Shown here in pieces: positions 23,666 through 38,600 of a stretch of DNA of 64,000 nt (the stretch's first letter is position 1; each line of letters begins with the position of its first letter). The stretch is taken from contig NC_030817.1 of the NCBI RefSeq assembly GCF_001704415.2, positions 37,955,550 through 38,019,549 on the forward strand, written 5' to 3'. The notes beneath the pieces were generated by a model. The model saw nothing but the letters and a program-made list of their open reading frames with translations, ran no database searches and had not been told where the DNA came from. Position numbers and translations under genes: made by a program. Origin of the DNA: Capra hircus. Lineage: Eukaryota; Chordata; Mammalia; Artiodactyla; Bovidae.

Positions 23666-26600
23666 GTAATTCACAAGTTTAGTTTCTGCACGTCTCTGTG
23701 GACTGACACATGGCCTCACATAGGGTATTTGGCTGCTCGCAATCCCTGTCACCCCTGACAGGGCCTTATGACTGACCTCAATTCTACGTCTGCTTACAGG
23801 AAGAAGGGATAAGTCCGGAGAGAAGCAAGAGGACTGAAGAACGAGGACACAGCCTTAGGGGTGGATTAGAACCTCCCACACAACTGAGGTACAGGTGTTC
23901 TAGCATTGATTCAGTTGGGGGCTAGGGTTGGCTAGTGTGGTCAGTGGATTTAGAAGAGGTCAGGCTTGCCCTGTTCTCAAGAGCTTGTGATCTTATTGTG
24001 GAAATAAGATTCATAGCCATCTGCCATTACCATGTGTACCTATCTATTTTTATGTAATTAATTATTAAATATACCTGGGCCATAAGTAATGAGTTCAGTA
24101 GTATCAGCACTGGTTGGACTGGCAACAAAAATAACAACAATGAGAATAACCACAACCAACAATTGTTGAGTATTTACTATTGTACAGAATGCTTTAGGTA
24201 ATTAATTCATTTAATTTTCACAACAGGTGGATACTAATTTTCATCCCCTTTTTCAGTTAGAAAATTGAGGCTTATAATTTTTTAATTATTTATTTATTTT
24301 GGGCTGCACCACACAGCTTGGAGGATCTTAGTTCCATGACCAGGGATTGAACCCAGGACCTCAGCAGGGAAAGTGCTGAGTCCTAACCACTGGACCTGCA
24401 GGGAATTCCCACATAGAACTTTTTAAAAATAGCTCTTCTGAAATACTCAGATTTGGGGATGAAGAAAAAGAGAAATCAGAAATTTAAAAAAAAACAGAAG
24501 GAACTACCAAGAGAGATAATAAAATTTTAAAAATACAATCTCTGACGTCAAAAGAGAAAAAAGTGTCAATGATGAAGGTACAGTTAATCTACAGTGTTCT
24601 GTGTAATAGTCAAGGAAGGAGTAGGAACAGTCTTTGAATTTGGTCATGGTTGTAGTCGCAGAAGTAAAGTCCATAGAAGTTGTTGGGGTAAAATAGGTTA
24701 GATGGAAGCCATATTCCCTAGTGTGGAAAAGAGCCTGTATTTATTAAAAAAAAAAACACAGAAGCCATACATTGAGAAGCTTAGAAGAGGATATTGGATA
24801 GTTTCTAAAGGGAATATATGGATATATGTTTTCTTTATTCTCTTTATTTTTGGGAGTTAACTCAGTGACTTCATAGAGAAAGCAAGCTTCATTTTAAAAA
24901 TTTCTTTTCTCCAGAATTTCACTTCTATATTCAAATGGATATATATCAGTTGATATACATCAGTGTGGACATTACTACTTTGTATTTTTGTTTTTCCACT
25001 TATTTTATGTATCACATTTTTATGAGTTGACAGTAAGCTTTCTATAATCAACCAGGAATTGAACCTGGGCACTCACCAGTGAAAGCATGGAGTCCTAACC
25101 CCTGGATCACCAGGGAACTCCCTGAATATTTTTCAGTGTTTCCATTTTATCTCCTTTGTTGGCTTATTAGGTATAACTCTTTGTTTTGCTATATTAGTGG
25201 TTGGTTTGGTCAACTTATCAAGTCTACCTTCAAGGGATATTATACCTCATCATGTATAGTATAAGAACTTTATAATAGTTTACTTCTGTTTGTCCCTTTC
25301 CAGCCTTTATATTACCATTGTTTCTTTATACATTTTGCTTCCATACACTATAAATTACATTTTGTTCGGTCACTCAGTTGTGTCCAACTCTTTGCAACTC
25401 CATGGACTGCAGCACGCCAGGCTTCCCCGTCCTTTCCCTGTCCTTCACCATCTCCCGGAGCCTGCTCAAGCTCATGTCCATCAAATCAGTGATGCTATCC
25501 AACCATTTCAACCTTTGTCATCCCCTTCTCCTGCTACCTTCTATCTTTCCTAGCATCAGAGTCTTTTCCAATGAGTTGGCTCTTTGCATCCAGTGGCCAA
25601 AGTATTGGAGCTTCAGCTTCAGCATCAGTCCTGCATACTATAATATTATTATTTTTGTTTAAACATTGTTATCTTCCTGTATGTTCTAACTTAAATATAC
25701 CTGCACCTGCATGAATCCCTATCTTTTCCCCTCTTTTATCAGAAAGCTTACTCTCCCTGAGTCTGAAGCTAACCTCTTTACCTTTCTTCGTTTTTTATTT
25801 TGACTGCTTAGGCTCTTTGTTGCAGCACGTGGGCAGGGACTTCTCACTGTAGTGCATGGGCTTTTCTTGTTGCAGAAAATGGACTCTAGAGTATGTGGAC
25901 TCAGTAGCTTTTTAGTTTTCTCAGCAGGGGTGGAACCCAAGTGCCCTGCATTGGAAGGGGGATTCTTAACCACTGGACCACCAGGGAAGCCCCTTACCCA
26001 TCTTCTTAATCTCCTTATCCATCCTTCTCTATCCCCTTCTAAGGGCCCTGTTTTCTACTTCTTCAATTACTCCTTCCCCATTAGACCCTCCCCCAATCTA
26101 TAAGTGTACTCAAATTTCTTTCCTCTTATAATAAAACAAACAAAACCCAAAATCAACCTTACCTCAAACTTGTGATATCATTTTCCTTCATGGCCAAGTT
26201 TCTTGGAAACGTGGGATTTCCTTGCTGTTTCCATTTTCTCACCTCTCCGTTCAGTGCAGCCCAGTGCAATCTAGTTTTCACCATCACTGCTCAGCTGAAA
26301 TTCTCTTATTTAAGTGAGCAGTGAAAACTTACTTACCAAGTCCAGTGCATACACATTTTCACTGGTCATCTGTGCAGCATGACCCTTCTGATCCTTTCTT
26401 TCTGGAAACTCATTTATTGATTTTTTAAAAATATATTTATTTACTTAGCTGTGTTGGGTCTTAGTTATGGCAGACAGGATCTTTCATTGCAGTGTTCATG
26501 CCTCCATGGCATGGGGAATCTTAGTTCCCTGATCAGGGATGGAACTCTTATCCCCAGCATTGCAGGGCAAATTCTTAACCACTGGACCACCAAGGAAGTC

Positions 26601-29600
26601 CCCACTTACTGATTTTAATGGCACTATACCCTCCTCATTCTCCTGCCACTCTGGATGTTTCTTCTTGTCTGTTGTTTTGCAGAGCCTGTTTTTGTCTTTT
26701 CTTCTCATTCCTACACTTAATGTCTGGATACATAAAGCCACATCTGATGTCTGCATCTTTGTTCTAAGCTTCTGACCTATATATCTAACCACTTACCAAA
26801 TATCTTCATCTAGGTGTGGTGTGTATACTTCATATTTAACATTAAAATGAAATTCCTCTCGGCATAGGTGTGACATTTTTCTACTAAGTCAGGCCCTGCC
26901 TGGGCTTTAGGCATACAAAGATAGATAAACTCACATTTCCTCCTCGGGTCTGTTCCTCCTCCTATCTCCTCTCTCTGGGTGCGTGTTAGTGTCCTGCCTG
27001 AGTCACTCCCCACGGGAACCTCATTCGTCATCCCAGTTTTTCTCCACTTGATGTTGATCCTCTTTCTCAAACAACTGCGCACTCACCTCCTGTGCACACA
27101 CCTCCCCTGCACCCTCAGTTACTTCCTTACCGGCCCCAGCCTGTCACCCATCCCACTGCCTCCAGAGTGATCTGTCTCAGCTCAGTTCAGTAACTCAGTC
27201 ATGTCCAACTCTCTGCAACCCCATGGATGGCAGCACCCCGGGCTTCCCTATCCATCACCGACTCCTGGAGCTTATTCAAGCTCATGTCCATCAAGTGGGT
27301 GATGCCATCCAACCATCTCATCCTCTGTCGTCCCCTTCTGCTTCCCACTTTTAATCTTTCCCAGCATCAGGGTCGTTTCAAACAAGTCAGTTCTTCGCAT
27401 CAGGTAGCCAACGTGTTGGAGTTTCAGCTTCAGCATCAGTTCTTCCAATGAATATTCAGGACTGATTTCCTTTAGGATGGACTGTTTGGATCTCCTTGCA
27501 GTCCAAGAGACTTTTGAGAGTCTTCTCCAACACCACAGTTCAAAAGATTCAATTCTTCAGTGCTCAACTTTCCTTATAGTCCAACTCTCACATCCATACA
27601 TGACTATTGAAAAAACCATGGCTTTGACTAGATGGACCTTTGTCAGCAGAGTAACATCTCTGCTTTTTAATATGCTGTCTAGGTTGGTTATCGGAGAAGG
27701 CAATGGTAACCCATTCCAGTACTCTTGCCTGGTAAATCCCATGGATGGAGGAGCCGGTAGGCTGCAGTCCATGGGGTCGCTAGGAGTTGGACACGACCGA
27801 GCAACTTCACTTTTACTTTTCACTTTCATGAACTGGAGAAGGAAATGGCAACCCACTCCAGTGTTCTTGCCTGGAGAATCCCAGGGACGGGGGAACCTGG
27901 TGGGCTGCCGTCTCTGGGGTCGCACGGAGTTGGACACGACTGAAGCAACTTAGCAGCAGCAGCAGGTTGGTCATAGCTTTTCTTCCAAGGAGCAAGCGTC
28001 TTTTAATTTCATGCCTGCAGTCACTATCTGCAGTGATTTTGGAGCCTCTCAAAATAAAGTCTGTCACTGTGTTCATTGTTTCCCCATCTATCTGCCATAA
28101 AGTGATGGGACCAATTGCCATGATCTTAGTTTTCTGAATGTTCAGTTTTAAGCCAGCTTTTTCACTCTCCTCTTTCACTTTCATCAAGAGGCTTCTCAGT
28201 TCCTCCTCGCTTTCTGCCATAAGGATGGTGTCATCTGCATATCTGAGGTTATTGATATTTGTTCTGACAATCTTGATTCCAGCTTGTGCTTCATCCAGGC
28301 TGGCATTTCGTATGATGTACTCTGCTAAGTCGCTTCAGTCGTGTCCGACTCTATGCAACCCCATAGACGGCAGCCCACCAGGCTCCCCCGTCCCTGGGAT
28401 TCTCCAGGCAAGAACAGTGGAGTGGGTTGCCATTTCTTTCTCCAATGATGTACTCTGCATATAAATTTAAAAAGCAGGATGACAATATACAGCCTTGATG
28501 TACTCCTTTCCCTATTTGGAACCAGTCTGTTGTTCCGTATCTTCTTGACCTGCATACAGATTTCTCAGGAGGCAGGTCAGGTGGTCTGGTATTCCCATCT
28601 CTTTAAGAATATTCCACAGTTTGTTGTGATCCACACAGTCTAAGGCTTTGGCACAGTCAATAAAGCAGAAGTAGATGTTTTTCTGAAACTCTCTTGCTTT
28701 TTTGATGATCCAAAGGATGTTGGCAATTTTATCTCTGGTTCTTCTGCCTTTTGTAAATCCAGCTTGTACATCTGGAAGTTCTTGGTTCATGTACTGTTGA
28801 AGCCTCACTTAGAGAATTTTGAGCATTACTTTGCTAGCATGTGAGATGAGTGCAATTGTTTGGTAGTTTGAATATTCTTTGGCATTGCCTTTCTTTGGGA
28901 TCGGAATGAAAACTGACCTTCCCCAGTCCTGTGGCCACTGCTGAGTTTTCTAAATTTGCTGGCATATTGACTGCATCACTTTCACAGCATCATCTTTTAG
29001 TATTTGAAATAGCTCAGCTGGAATTCCATCACCTCCATGAGCTTTGTTGGGTAGTGATGCTTCCTAAGGCCCACCTGACTTTGCATTCCAGGATGTCTGG
29101 CTCTAGGTGAGTGATCACACCATCGTGATTATCTGGGTCATGAAGATCTTTTCTGTATAGTTCTTCTATGTATTCTTGAGCCCTCTTTTAATATCTTCTG
29201 CTTCTGTTAGGTCCATACCATTTCTGTCCTTTATTGTGCCCATCTTTGCATGAAAAATGTCCCTTGATATCTCTTAATTTTCTTGAAGAGATCACTAGTC
29301 CTTCCCATTCTATTGTTTTCCTCTATTTCTTTGCATTGATCAGTAAGGAAGGCTTTCTTACGTCTCCTTGTTCTTCTTTGGAACTCTGCATTCAAATGGG
29401 TTTGTCTTTCCTTTTTTTCCCTTTGCCTTTCACTTCTCTTCTTTTCTCAGCCATTTGTAAGGCCTTCTCAGACAACTAATTTGCCTTTTTGCTTCGGTTT
29501 AGAAAATGTATATCTGCTGTTATTCTGCTGTGTATGCTCAGTTGTGTCTGATACTTTACGACCCCATGGACTGGAACCCGCCAGGCTCTTGTGTCCATGG

Positions 29601-32600
29601 GATTTCCCAGGCAAGAATACTGAAGTGGGTTGCCATTTCCTACTCCAAGGGATCTTCCCGACCCAGAGGATCGAACCTGCATCTCCTGCCTCTCCTGCAT
29701 TCCAGGTGGATTCTTTACCACTGTGACAAAGAGGAAGCCTGCCTATGTTATTACCTTGCTTAAGTTCTTCAGTGGGTCTCTCCTTTGTACAAGACAAAAT
29801 CTAAATGACCTGGCTTCTGTTTTCTTTACAAGCTTTCTTCCCACCATCCGTCCACATGCTCCCTGCTTCTCAGCAATAGTAAATCATACTGTTCTTTCAA
29901 AATGCTAGGCTCACTCAAGGATACTTTTCCTCCTCTTGAAGTACCCCAACCTTTTCTTCTGACTCCTTGCAACATCTCCCCTTGGCAAGCCCCTTCCCTT
30001 TTACCTTCGGATCAGTTCATCTGTCCTCTCCTTGTGAAAGCTTGTTTGACATTCACTGGCATGGTTGCCTGCTCCTTCTCCTCTACTCTCCTAGCAATTA
30101 TAACTTTGGAATTCTGGAATGGTCCCTCCCTCCGGTATTCCAGTCTTACATGTCTAATTAGAAGTCACATGGGGTAATGGAAAGAGGTGGGTTTTAAATT
30201 CTAACTCTGCTAGCAGGCTGTTTCCTCGCTTATGAGCATAACATTAGCCTTGTGGTTTTGGGGGGTGGGTGATTGACAGATTCTTACAGTACCTGGTAAA
30301 AAGGGCTTACTAAATAGTATCTGGTTTTTCTTTCCTTCGGAGGCAGTTATTATTATTATTTTTTTAAGTAGTCCATATATGCTCACACTCACTCAGTCCC
30401 TTCCAATTCTGTTTTCATCTAGTCATTCTCCCGTAAATGGCTTTTTCGAACAGAACCAGTCACCTGTTTACTGCCATCTTATTTGCCGTGCGACCTGATT
30501 TTGCACGTCACTGAATGTCGTCAGCCTTGCCTCCTCCTTGATCATTTCCGCTTTTCGCTTTTCTTCCTAGCTGCCCATCTGCTCCTACTAAGCCTGTTGT
30601 TTCTTCTGGCTGCCCTATCAGAGTGACTGTTCTGACTTCCTGGGAGGATGGTGGTAAGCCTGACAGGGATGGGTGGGAATGGCAAGATAAATGGGTGGGT
30701 GTGAACTGCACAAGTTACTGGGAGGGAGGTATGGAAGGACATCTTGGGCGGACTAAGTTGCGTGTCAATGTAGGTCCTGCGTGGAGAACTTTAGGCAGCC
30801 CGTCCTTCCTGGGAACTCCTCCCCCGACCCCTCCAGGTTTCTTTTGTTTTTCTCATTAGAACCTGAGCATGAATTCAACCGCTGAATGAACCAGAGCTCC
30901 TTTGTCCTCAAATTCCTACTGAAATCATTAAAAGAAGGTGTAAATAGGGACAGCTTGTATAGCACAAGGTCTCTATGATGGGCATTAATCGTATGATAGA
31001 AACCTGGAGAAAGTTTTTCTAACAATGGAACTAAGGGGCTGGCCCACAAAGGCCACTGGGGAGAGAGTCATGACTCTCTCTAATGAGAGGGAGCCTTACT
31101 GGGAAGACTCCCTGCTTTTCAGAACCCCTGCTACCTCTAAATTGGAGGGATAAGACCTCTGGAAGGAAGAAATTAAGGCTAGGTAGAATAGCTGGTTGAA
31201 AATGCCACTAACTAGGTCCCTCTTGTTTTTCTGGACTGTTGGCATTGAATTTCTATTCTTAGTGTGAAGAAATCTGACTTTTTATTGTGCGTCAAGTAAA
31301 GATTTGGGTCCTGTGTGGAAAGAGAGTTCTTTTCCAAGGCAACACGTCCATCACAACTGAGCAGTGAAGCCCATCTGTGTTCTGATTTAAGTTCCCTTCT
31401 CACTCTACCCAGGCTGATGGTTCTCAGCACTGGTCATCCCCAGGCGCACAGAGTCTCTGCCTCCATTGTAGCTTTGCTGACCTCCATCTGAGAGACCTTT
31501 CTCTTGCCTTTGCTGGTAACTCCTATTTGGCTTTCCACTTTGGTTTGTTAATAGCCTTTTTGTTCTCAGTCACCATTCTCCCTTGGGCACTTTTGGTAAC
31601 TGTTCTTGAACTCCTCTGCAACACTATCCAGCAGTCTTGCGCATCCAATTTTAAACCAGTTGTATGCACAACTTTGAATCTGGCAAAGTGGTACCCAGTA
31701 CAGTTCTTCTTATGCTGTCATCAAATGGGGTATCTGGTTTTTGGTGAGTTCCAGTGTCCTCCTGTCAGTGGTTGTTCACACAATTTTGGTGTTCTCAAAG
31801 AAGATGAGTGCGTATCCTTCTACTCTGCCTTCTTGAACTCTTTCTTTTTCGCTATTATCAAATCGAAACTTTGGCCTCCTTGAAGAGATTCCGGTCACTT
31901 CTACCTGAACCCTTGCTCTTTACTCAGACCATCATTTCATACTGGGTGACCCATTTCCTTCCTTCTGGTTCTTACTTCAAGCTCGAGCAAGCAAGGATAT
32001 GCCCAGCGCCTCTCTGTCAACAGTCAGATGAATTTTTTGAAGGGGAGTTTCCACATCTTGTAGAAAGGGTCACTGAGAAAAATGCATGAACACTTTTGCT
32101 GCTAGCCCTGACCTATGGTGCCCACTAATGCAGTGTTGAGCTAGCACTACCTAACATCCTTACCCTACTTTTTCTCACGCTGTCACCTGAGGCTGCAGGC
32201 AGTAAGCATGTGAATGAGAAGGTTATTATTAGTCCATGTCTGGAAAGCCTTCCATACACACACCTGAAGAATTTATCAGTGGGTACCGACATCACAGCAA
32301 GTTATGGACAGAGTATCAAGTGTCACCATCTATCAGACAGATTATTTTTCTCAATTCAGCTTCTGGATATAACACAGTTACTAACTCTCAAACTGAACCA
32401 TTATATAAAGAGCTTGGCCACGTTAGCAAGATCGTGGGCCAAGCAAGATGCCAGGACCATGAATACCTGTGCACATACTTCTATCCACTGCTTCTCAGTT
32501 GGTTTAAAAAAGACTGAGATCTTATTTTCTCTTTTTCTTTGAAATGTCCCTTATGATTTTTTTTCAATCCTTATTTTTAAAAACAGAAGTTCAGCTCTAA

Positions 32601-35600
32601 ATTGATGTTCTCGAATTAGATTTTTCATGGGTTTTCCAGAAATGAGTATTGTTCACTGATTTCTGGTAGTTCTTAGGAAATGATTGAATGTGGTCATACG
32701 GTGATGGCAAGGTATCCTCTTGGACTGATTAAGTCAGGAGGTGATAAGGAATATTTTCTCCTTTACCTATATCTGATAATATTCACTCTACTCAACTAAC
32801 ATAGTGTTGGACTCCTTGACGAAAGAAGAAAAAAGAAGAAAGAGAGAGGAGTGTGTTAGATAGGAGAGGCAGCCATAGAACATAGAAGTTTGTGAGCCAA
32901 GTCCTCAAGGCATTTGGAGTTAGTGGTTGGTCCCAGCCCTGGCTAAGCTGTTCTGTCTCAGCATGATGGCCAATTGAGACCTTCTTGCTGGACTCATCTT
33001 CTTTGGATCTTCTGAGAATTTGGAAATTAGCGCTTTATGCTCATATGATTCCAGTGTGCTGAGGACATTTAGGAATGGCAGAGACAGGTGAGCCTGGGGC
33101 TTAGGTTAAGAGCTCAGATTCTGAAGCCGCATTGCCTGAGTTTATGTTCTGTCTATGCTCCTTACAACCTCCACAACCTTGGGAAAGGTACTTCTCTGCT
33201 TTCCAGTTTCCACATCTGTAAAATGGGAATGATAATAGTAACCACTTCGAGAGTTCTTATTAGGAGTCAATGAGTTACTACTTTTAAACTTCTTAGAAAG
33301 AGTCCAGCATATAGAAAACACTATATAAAGGTTTGTTAAATTAAACTTGAGAAGACCTACTTGCCAGATGTCCCCTCTCAGGTCCTCTCAGCCAGGGATT
33401 CTTGGGGGTGGGATTCTTGGGGATGGTAGTGTTTTCCTTCTGGTCCGTCAGTTCATGTCTGATTGACTGTTCAGGGCTATGGATTTGTGTGGTTTTTATT
33501 TTCTCTCAGAATGATGGGCCCATTTCTGAATCTGGAAGCTGAGCAGTCCCTTGTCTCCAGAGAACAGAAAGGTCCAAGAGTGTCTTCCTGTTCCTCCCCC
33601 TCGACTAACGATATCAGGGATATTGTTAGTCCAGGCTGGTAGGAATGTCCTGAGCTGCTGCCCATTGGCAAGGTTGACCCAGCCTTTTTGGCATTGCTGG
33701 GACACTGCCTAACTTCCCCTGGATGAATTTCTTAAGAGAAAATTCTTCCTCAGGCTGGACCATCTAAATTCTGGGAATTGATGCAAACAGGATGTAGTAA
33801 ATTTTGTTATCTTAACTTTTGGTTTCTCATCAGGAGGACCCTACAGCCTTTCACCAGGGCAAGAAGTTTCTGTAAAACACATGCTGGCTTGTTCAAGAAG
33901 ATCCTGCTGAGCCTGCTGTGTTTGGGTAAGGTATTGAGAACCCGTGGAAGTGAGAGACACAGTCATTTCAGAAATATGACCTTCTGTCAAGACTACTCCT
34001 AGATGGAAAGAAGCTATTTATTCATAAGTTGATCTAAAAGGCTATACGATGTATAGCTCTTAACTACTTGTAGTGAACTGTAATGTATAGAGTTATACTT
34101 CTAGGAATATGTAAAATCTGTGAATAAGCTATTTTTCAAACTGTACTATTCAATAGACTTAAATATTTCTAAGAATCTAGGCTTGTCTCTATTGCAGTGT
34201 CTTGAGTAGATGAAGGGTGTGGTTCTTGTAGTTTATGAAAAAATCCTGTAGTATATGTTACTTATTTGCTGGTTTGCCAGTAAGACCAATGATATAAAAT
34301 GTTTCTAAAGCATAGCAAACCTTTTGGGAATTCATTGGCAGTCCAGGGGTTAGGACCCAGCACTTTTACTGTTGGGGCCCCAGGTTTGATCTCTGGTGTG
34401 GGAACTAAGATCCTGCAAGCCATGAGACACAGCAAAAAAAACCCTGCCAACCAAATAAACAAACAAAACACATAGGAAACCTCTGTTTAAAATATGCTGT
34501 CAATGATGTATGGGGCTTTGACGTCAATATTAGAGGCAGCTGGGATGGTGAAAATAAAAATTATATTTTGGAGTGAGTCAGGGAGCCATAAAATGAGGAC
34601 TTTCATGGCTGTACTTCCTAGCAATAGCCTGCTTCCATGCCTCTGCTCAAGAGGAAGGGTTAAAATGACTGGGGTTATAAAGTTTTGAGAAAAGATGATT
34701 TTTTTAAGTGTATAAAAGTAGGTGCTGACGAAGCCCATACCAAGGAATAGAAAGAGGATACCAGATAAAATAGGAATGAGATTTCATCAGGGACAAATTA
34801 AAATATGCAGCATTCAAACTAAGTTGGTTACTCCAAATCCCCCAAGAAAACAGCTAGCCATCTACCCTGGCGTTGGGAAGTGCAGCTCAGTCTGACAGGG
34901 CTGGTGGTGAGGTTGCTGGAGGGCTTTTCGTGCCTCACCCAGACATTCATGACTCAGTCTTCATTGGTTCCTAGGGTCTCTGCCTTGCTGATCCTTACTT
35001 TGTACTTTCTCTTTTTAGCTTACGCTGCCTACTTCCTGGCAGCTTGCATCTTGGATTTCCATAGAGCACTGGCCTTGTTCGTCCTCACCTGTTTGGTGCT
35101 TTTGGTCCTGGTTCACCGCTTTCTGAAAAGGCTCTTTGGTGAAAAATTGACGAGATGTCTCAAGCCCCTTGAAAACTCCCGCCTGAAGTTTTGGATGAAA
35201 TGGTAAGATAATCTCAATATCTCTGGTCCCACAACTTGTGGGACCCAGATCCCACAATCCATTACCCTTTTACCCCTTTAAACCCCAATCCATTACCCTT
35301 TTCCTTCTTTCCTGGTTTCTGAGCTGTCTGAGAAAAGTTCTCCTATACTTTACAAAACCAAGGCTCAGAAAGCAAATAGCAGTGGGCCTCTGAGCACTGA
35401 ACTTAGTCCAGTTTCTTAAAATCTCCTATCTTAATATTGCTTGCAGGTCAGGAGGGGTTACATTTCAGGAAAGGGTTTTAGTCTGTTTATTGTCAGGGCT
35501 GGTGTTGGAAATGAGAAAAACCTTATTCCTCTTCACAGAAGTAACCAAGGCAAAGCTGCATTAAACTGTCAAATTGATTTGGTGCTCATGTGTTTCTCCT

Positions 35601-38600
35601 TTAATTTCTGGATACTTTTTGTGCTCTTTTCCCCCTCTAGTCCTCCAGACTTCCTGCACCCACAGGTGTCTTATAATTCCCTAGAGTTTAGCACTGTTAG
35701 TGTATACTGAACCAAATGCTACAGCAGCCACAGCTCATCTAACTAACTATGGTATGCACGTGTCCTTTGATCACAGACCTGAGGTGAGAGAATGACTTTC
35801 AGACTCCCTGTATCTTCCTCTTTTCTGCCTTTTGTCCAATGGATGCACAGAAAATAGCTGTTCAGAATGTTTGCAACAGTGATCATTTGGAGAAACACCG
35901 CAGACTACAGCCTAAATTTTGGATTATGCATTTATTTGACACTGAAGAGATAGAGCTGAAGTACTTTCTTCACTAGCAGGATGGATTCTGGAAGCCAGAT
36001 TTAACTCACTTTGAGTTCACAGAGAGAACAGCCCCAGTATTCAACCCTGACCTGTCCTCTATCCTGTTGTCATTGTTGTTCCCGCAGCATCTCAATGGAC
36101 AGTGTGTGTGTGTTTTGGTTTTCTTTTCTTTTCACATGTGATTTGCCCTCTAATTCTTACTCCTTGAACTGAAATGACTCCAACAGTCAGACTTAAGGAG
36201 ACTAGTTTGTGTACTGACTGTGCATGTTTGGTACATCAATGGACCATAAGGCCATAAGTCGTTGATTTGTGGCTTAGCCTTAGCCTTTATTCTGCCCCTT
36301 CAAGTGGTTGGAAACTGGGTGGAGATCCATAGGAGACTTTTCCTTCTTCTTTTGAAAATATTTTGGTTTTGCATTAGAGCAATCTTGAAGAATAAGTCTT
36401 TTTGTTACTGATATGATAGATTGAGGAAGTCATGAGATTTGTGTCCTCAGATTGGACTCTTTGACCTTCCATCTGTGAGTAAAAGAGTTGAGGGGAGGGG
36501 AGAGGTGGTAACTGGGAAACCACCAGATGAATGATCATAAGCCATGTCTCTGTGTCTAACCTATTGTGTTTATCCTTTTGATGAATTTATCCATTTGATG
36601 AATTTCTGTTTTTTAGAGGTTAAGTTGATTATTTCTTATTCATTCACTGAGTTGACAGCATTATCCTGAAATTCCCTCTCCAGGGTGTTGGCAGGAGTCT
36701 CCTTGATTGGCCTTATCCTATGGCTGGCTCTGGACACAGCCCAAAGGCCAGAGCAGCTGATCTCCTTTGCGGGAATCTGCATGTTCATCATCATCCTCTT
36801 TGCCTGCTCCAAACACCATAGTGCAGTGAGTTTGGGTTATGCAGGGGTGGGCATAGTAATACCTAGCCAAGGACCATGTGTTATTAATTACAAAGCACAT
36901 GTGCCAAGTATTGATTACAAAGGCACAGAACTAAGTTCTTAACAATCTTTGGAATTTTCTCCTTTGATAATTTTGCTCTTAAGTTAAGGTTAAGGTTCTA
37001 AGAGGCCCTGGACCACTTATTTTCAAACTGAGTCTTGATATCAATTGTGTGGATGCAGGCCGGTGTTAGAGACAAAACAAAACAAAACAAAAAATAAAGA
37101 AGGAAAGAAAGAAAATAGAATACAGTAGAGAATCAACTAGTACTGCACATAGTAATATTAAAGTATTGGTTTATGATACTTTTATATGTATATGTGTGTG
37201 TGTCTGACTGTGTGAGATCTAACCTGTAGGTGTAAATTTAAAAAACATATATATGTATGTGGCTCTTTGTATATCACTGCCCTGTACCACATTCTCTCTA
37301 CACCCATCTTACCCCAGATTTACTGTTAACATCCTAGATTGGTTCCAGAGTACATATACCCATGTTTAAAACACCAGCCAGGTAATTAACAAGTCTGATT
37401 TAGAACTCACATTGGAATACTGTTCTTTTTGGTCCCAGGTGTCCTGGAGGGCAGTGCTTTGGGGCCTAGGTCTTCAGTTCGTCTTTGGGATCTTGGTCAT
37501 CAGAACGGATCCTGGATTTAATGCATTTCAGTGGCTGGGAGAACAGGTTCAGGTATGAGAAATCGAATGTGAGGGCACTGCTCTTTGCAAACTCTAGAGA
37601 AAGGAGATTGGGGGAAAACATGAGATCACACTGTGTCTTGTTAATGAGATCTGGTAGGAAAGGAGAGAGTACACGGGGGTACAGCTAAGCATAGGAATGA
37701 AGAGAACTGAACTGCTGAGTCCTCTGTCCTTCACTGAGTAACTCACAGGGACATAGCCTGGTTCCCATGCTGTTAAAGGGAGGCCAACTTCAGTAGCAGC
37801 AGTAGGTCCTAGTCATACATGAGGCTGATCTTATCTTCCTTGTGTCTTTCGTGACTTCACTCTTGTTATCTCTCTCTCCTTTTTCTTTTAGATTTTCCTC
37901 AGCTATACAGTGGCTGGCTCCAGTTTTGTTTTTGGGGATGTTCTGGTCAAAGATGTCTTCGCCTTTCAGGTCATGTCTGTTTCATGAGCAAGAAAGAGGG
38001 TCAGTGGTGGTGGGTGGGGGGTGGGAAGAGGGATAAAACAGATGATGAAGACGTATCTCCAAGAAATCAGACAGTTTGTATACCAATGACCCTAAGAAGA
38101 GGATTTGATCCCATCCATATAGGAAGCAGCGTCAATCTCTTGCCCTTTGTTCAGTGCCTTGCTGAAATTGGAATGAAATAGGGGTGGGAGAGGAAGGTTC
38201 AGAAAACATCTTCTTGTGGCTTAGTATTGATGGCATAATAGATTTCCAATACACTTAAAATTTATTCCTAAACTAGCTTGTGTTTAAATATCCACTGAGT
38301 ATCTATACTGTATCAGCTGCACTTGGGATGAATGGAAGTTATCATCCCTGTGTACATGCCTGAAACACAGTTTGCTTATGGCATGTTCATTGTAGGATCT
38401 CACTGCCTGCCCCATCATTCTCATTACAGGCCTTACCCATCATCCTTTTCTTTGGATGTGTGATGTCCATCCTTTACTACCTGGGCCTTGTGCAGTGGGT
38501 TGTTCAGAAGGTGAGTCATTCTGCTCTGCAGCCAGGAGGTGGGCTTTTATCGTGTGATCTGTCAAGAGGCATGAAGATGATACTTACCCACTCCAGTGTT

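Larger units (their letters stand above)
27177..29475 (-). mobile_element. BovB LINE, about 1.9 kb without its nested SINEs, antisense in SLC28A2 intron 3
   Basis: Reverse-strand element whose 3' end is at the left (cagttcagtaactcagtc) and whose 5' truncation lies in the endonuclease region at the right. Reverse-transcriptase pieces are readable on the minus strand at 28512-28808 (FIDCAKALDCVD) and 27813-28220. It is interrupted by SINEs at 27689-27963 and 28326-28444. Removing those restores continuous BovB sequence, but stops and frameshifts remain. Confidence 0.94.

Noticed and set aside
27180..29475. Tandem or CRISPR-like repeats, because similar short blocks recur
   Set aside because: The recurring blocks are BovB and its SINE relatives, which share a tail; spacing is irregular and each has its own target duplication.
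31527..31883. 118-codon frame in intron 3
   Set aside because: Hydrophobic composition comes from T-rich DNA; no homology and no splice or start context.
34880..35206. 108-codon plus-strand frame taken as a separate gene
   Set aside because: It is SLC28A2 exon 5 read back into the intron; the acceptor at 35017-35018 sets the real start.
36685..36942. 85-codon frame as a complete small protein
   Set aside because: It is exon 6 plus intron read-through past the donor at 36826.
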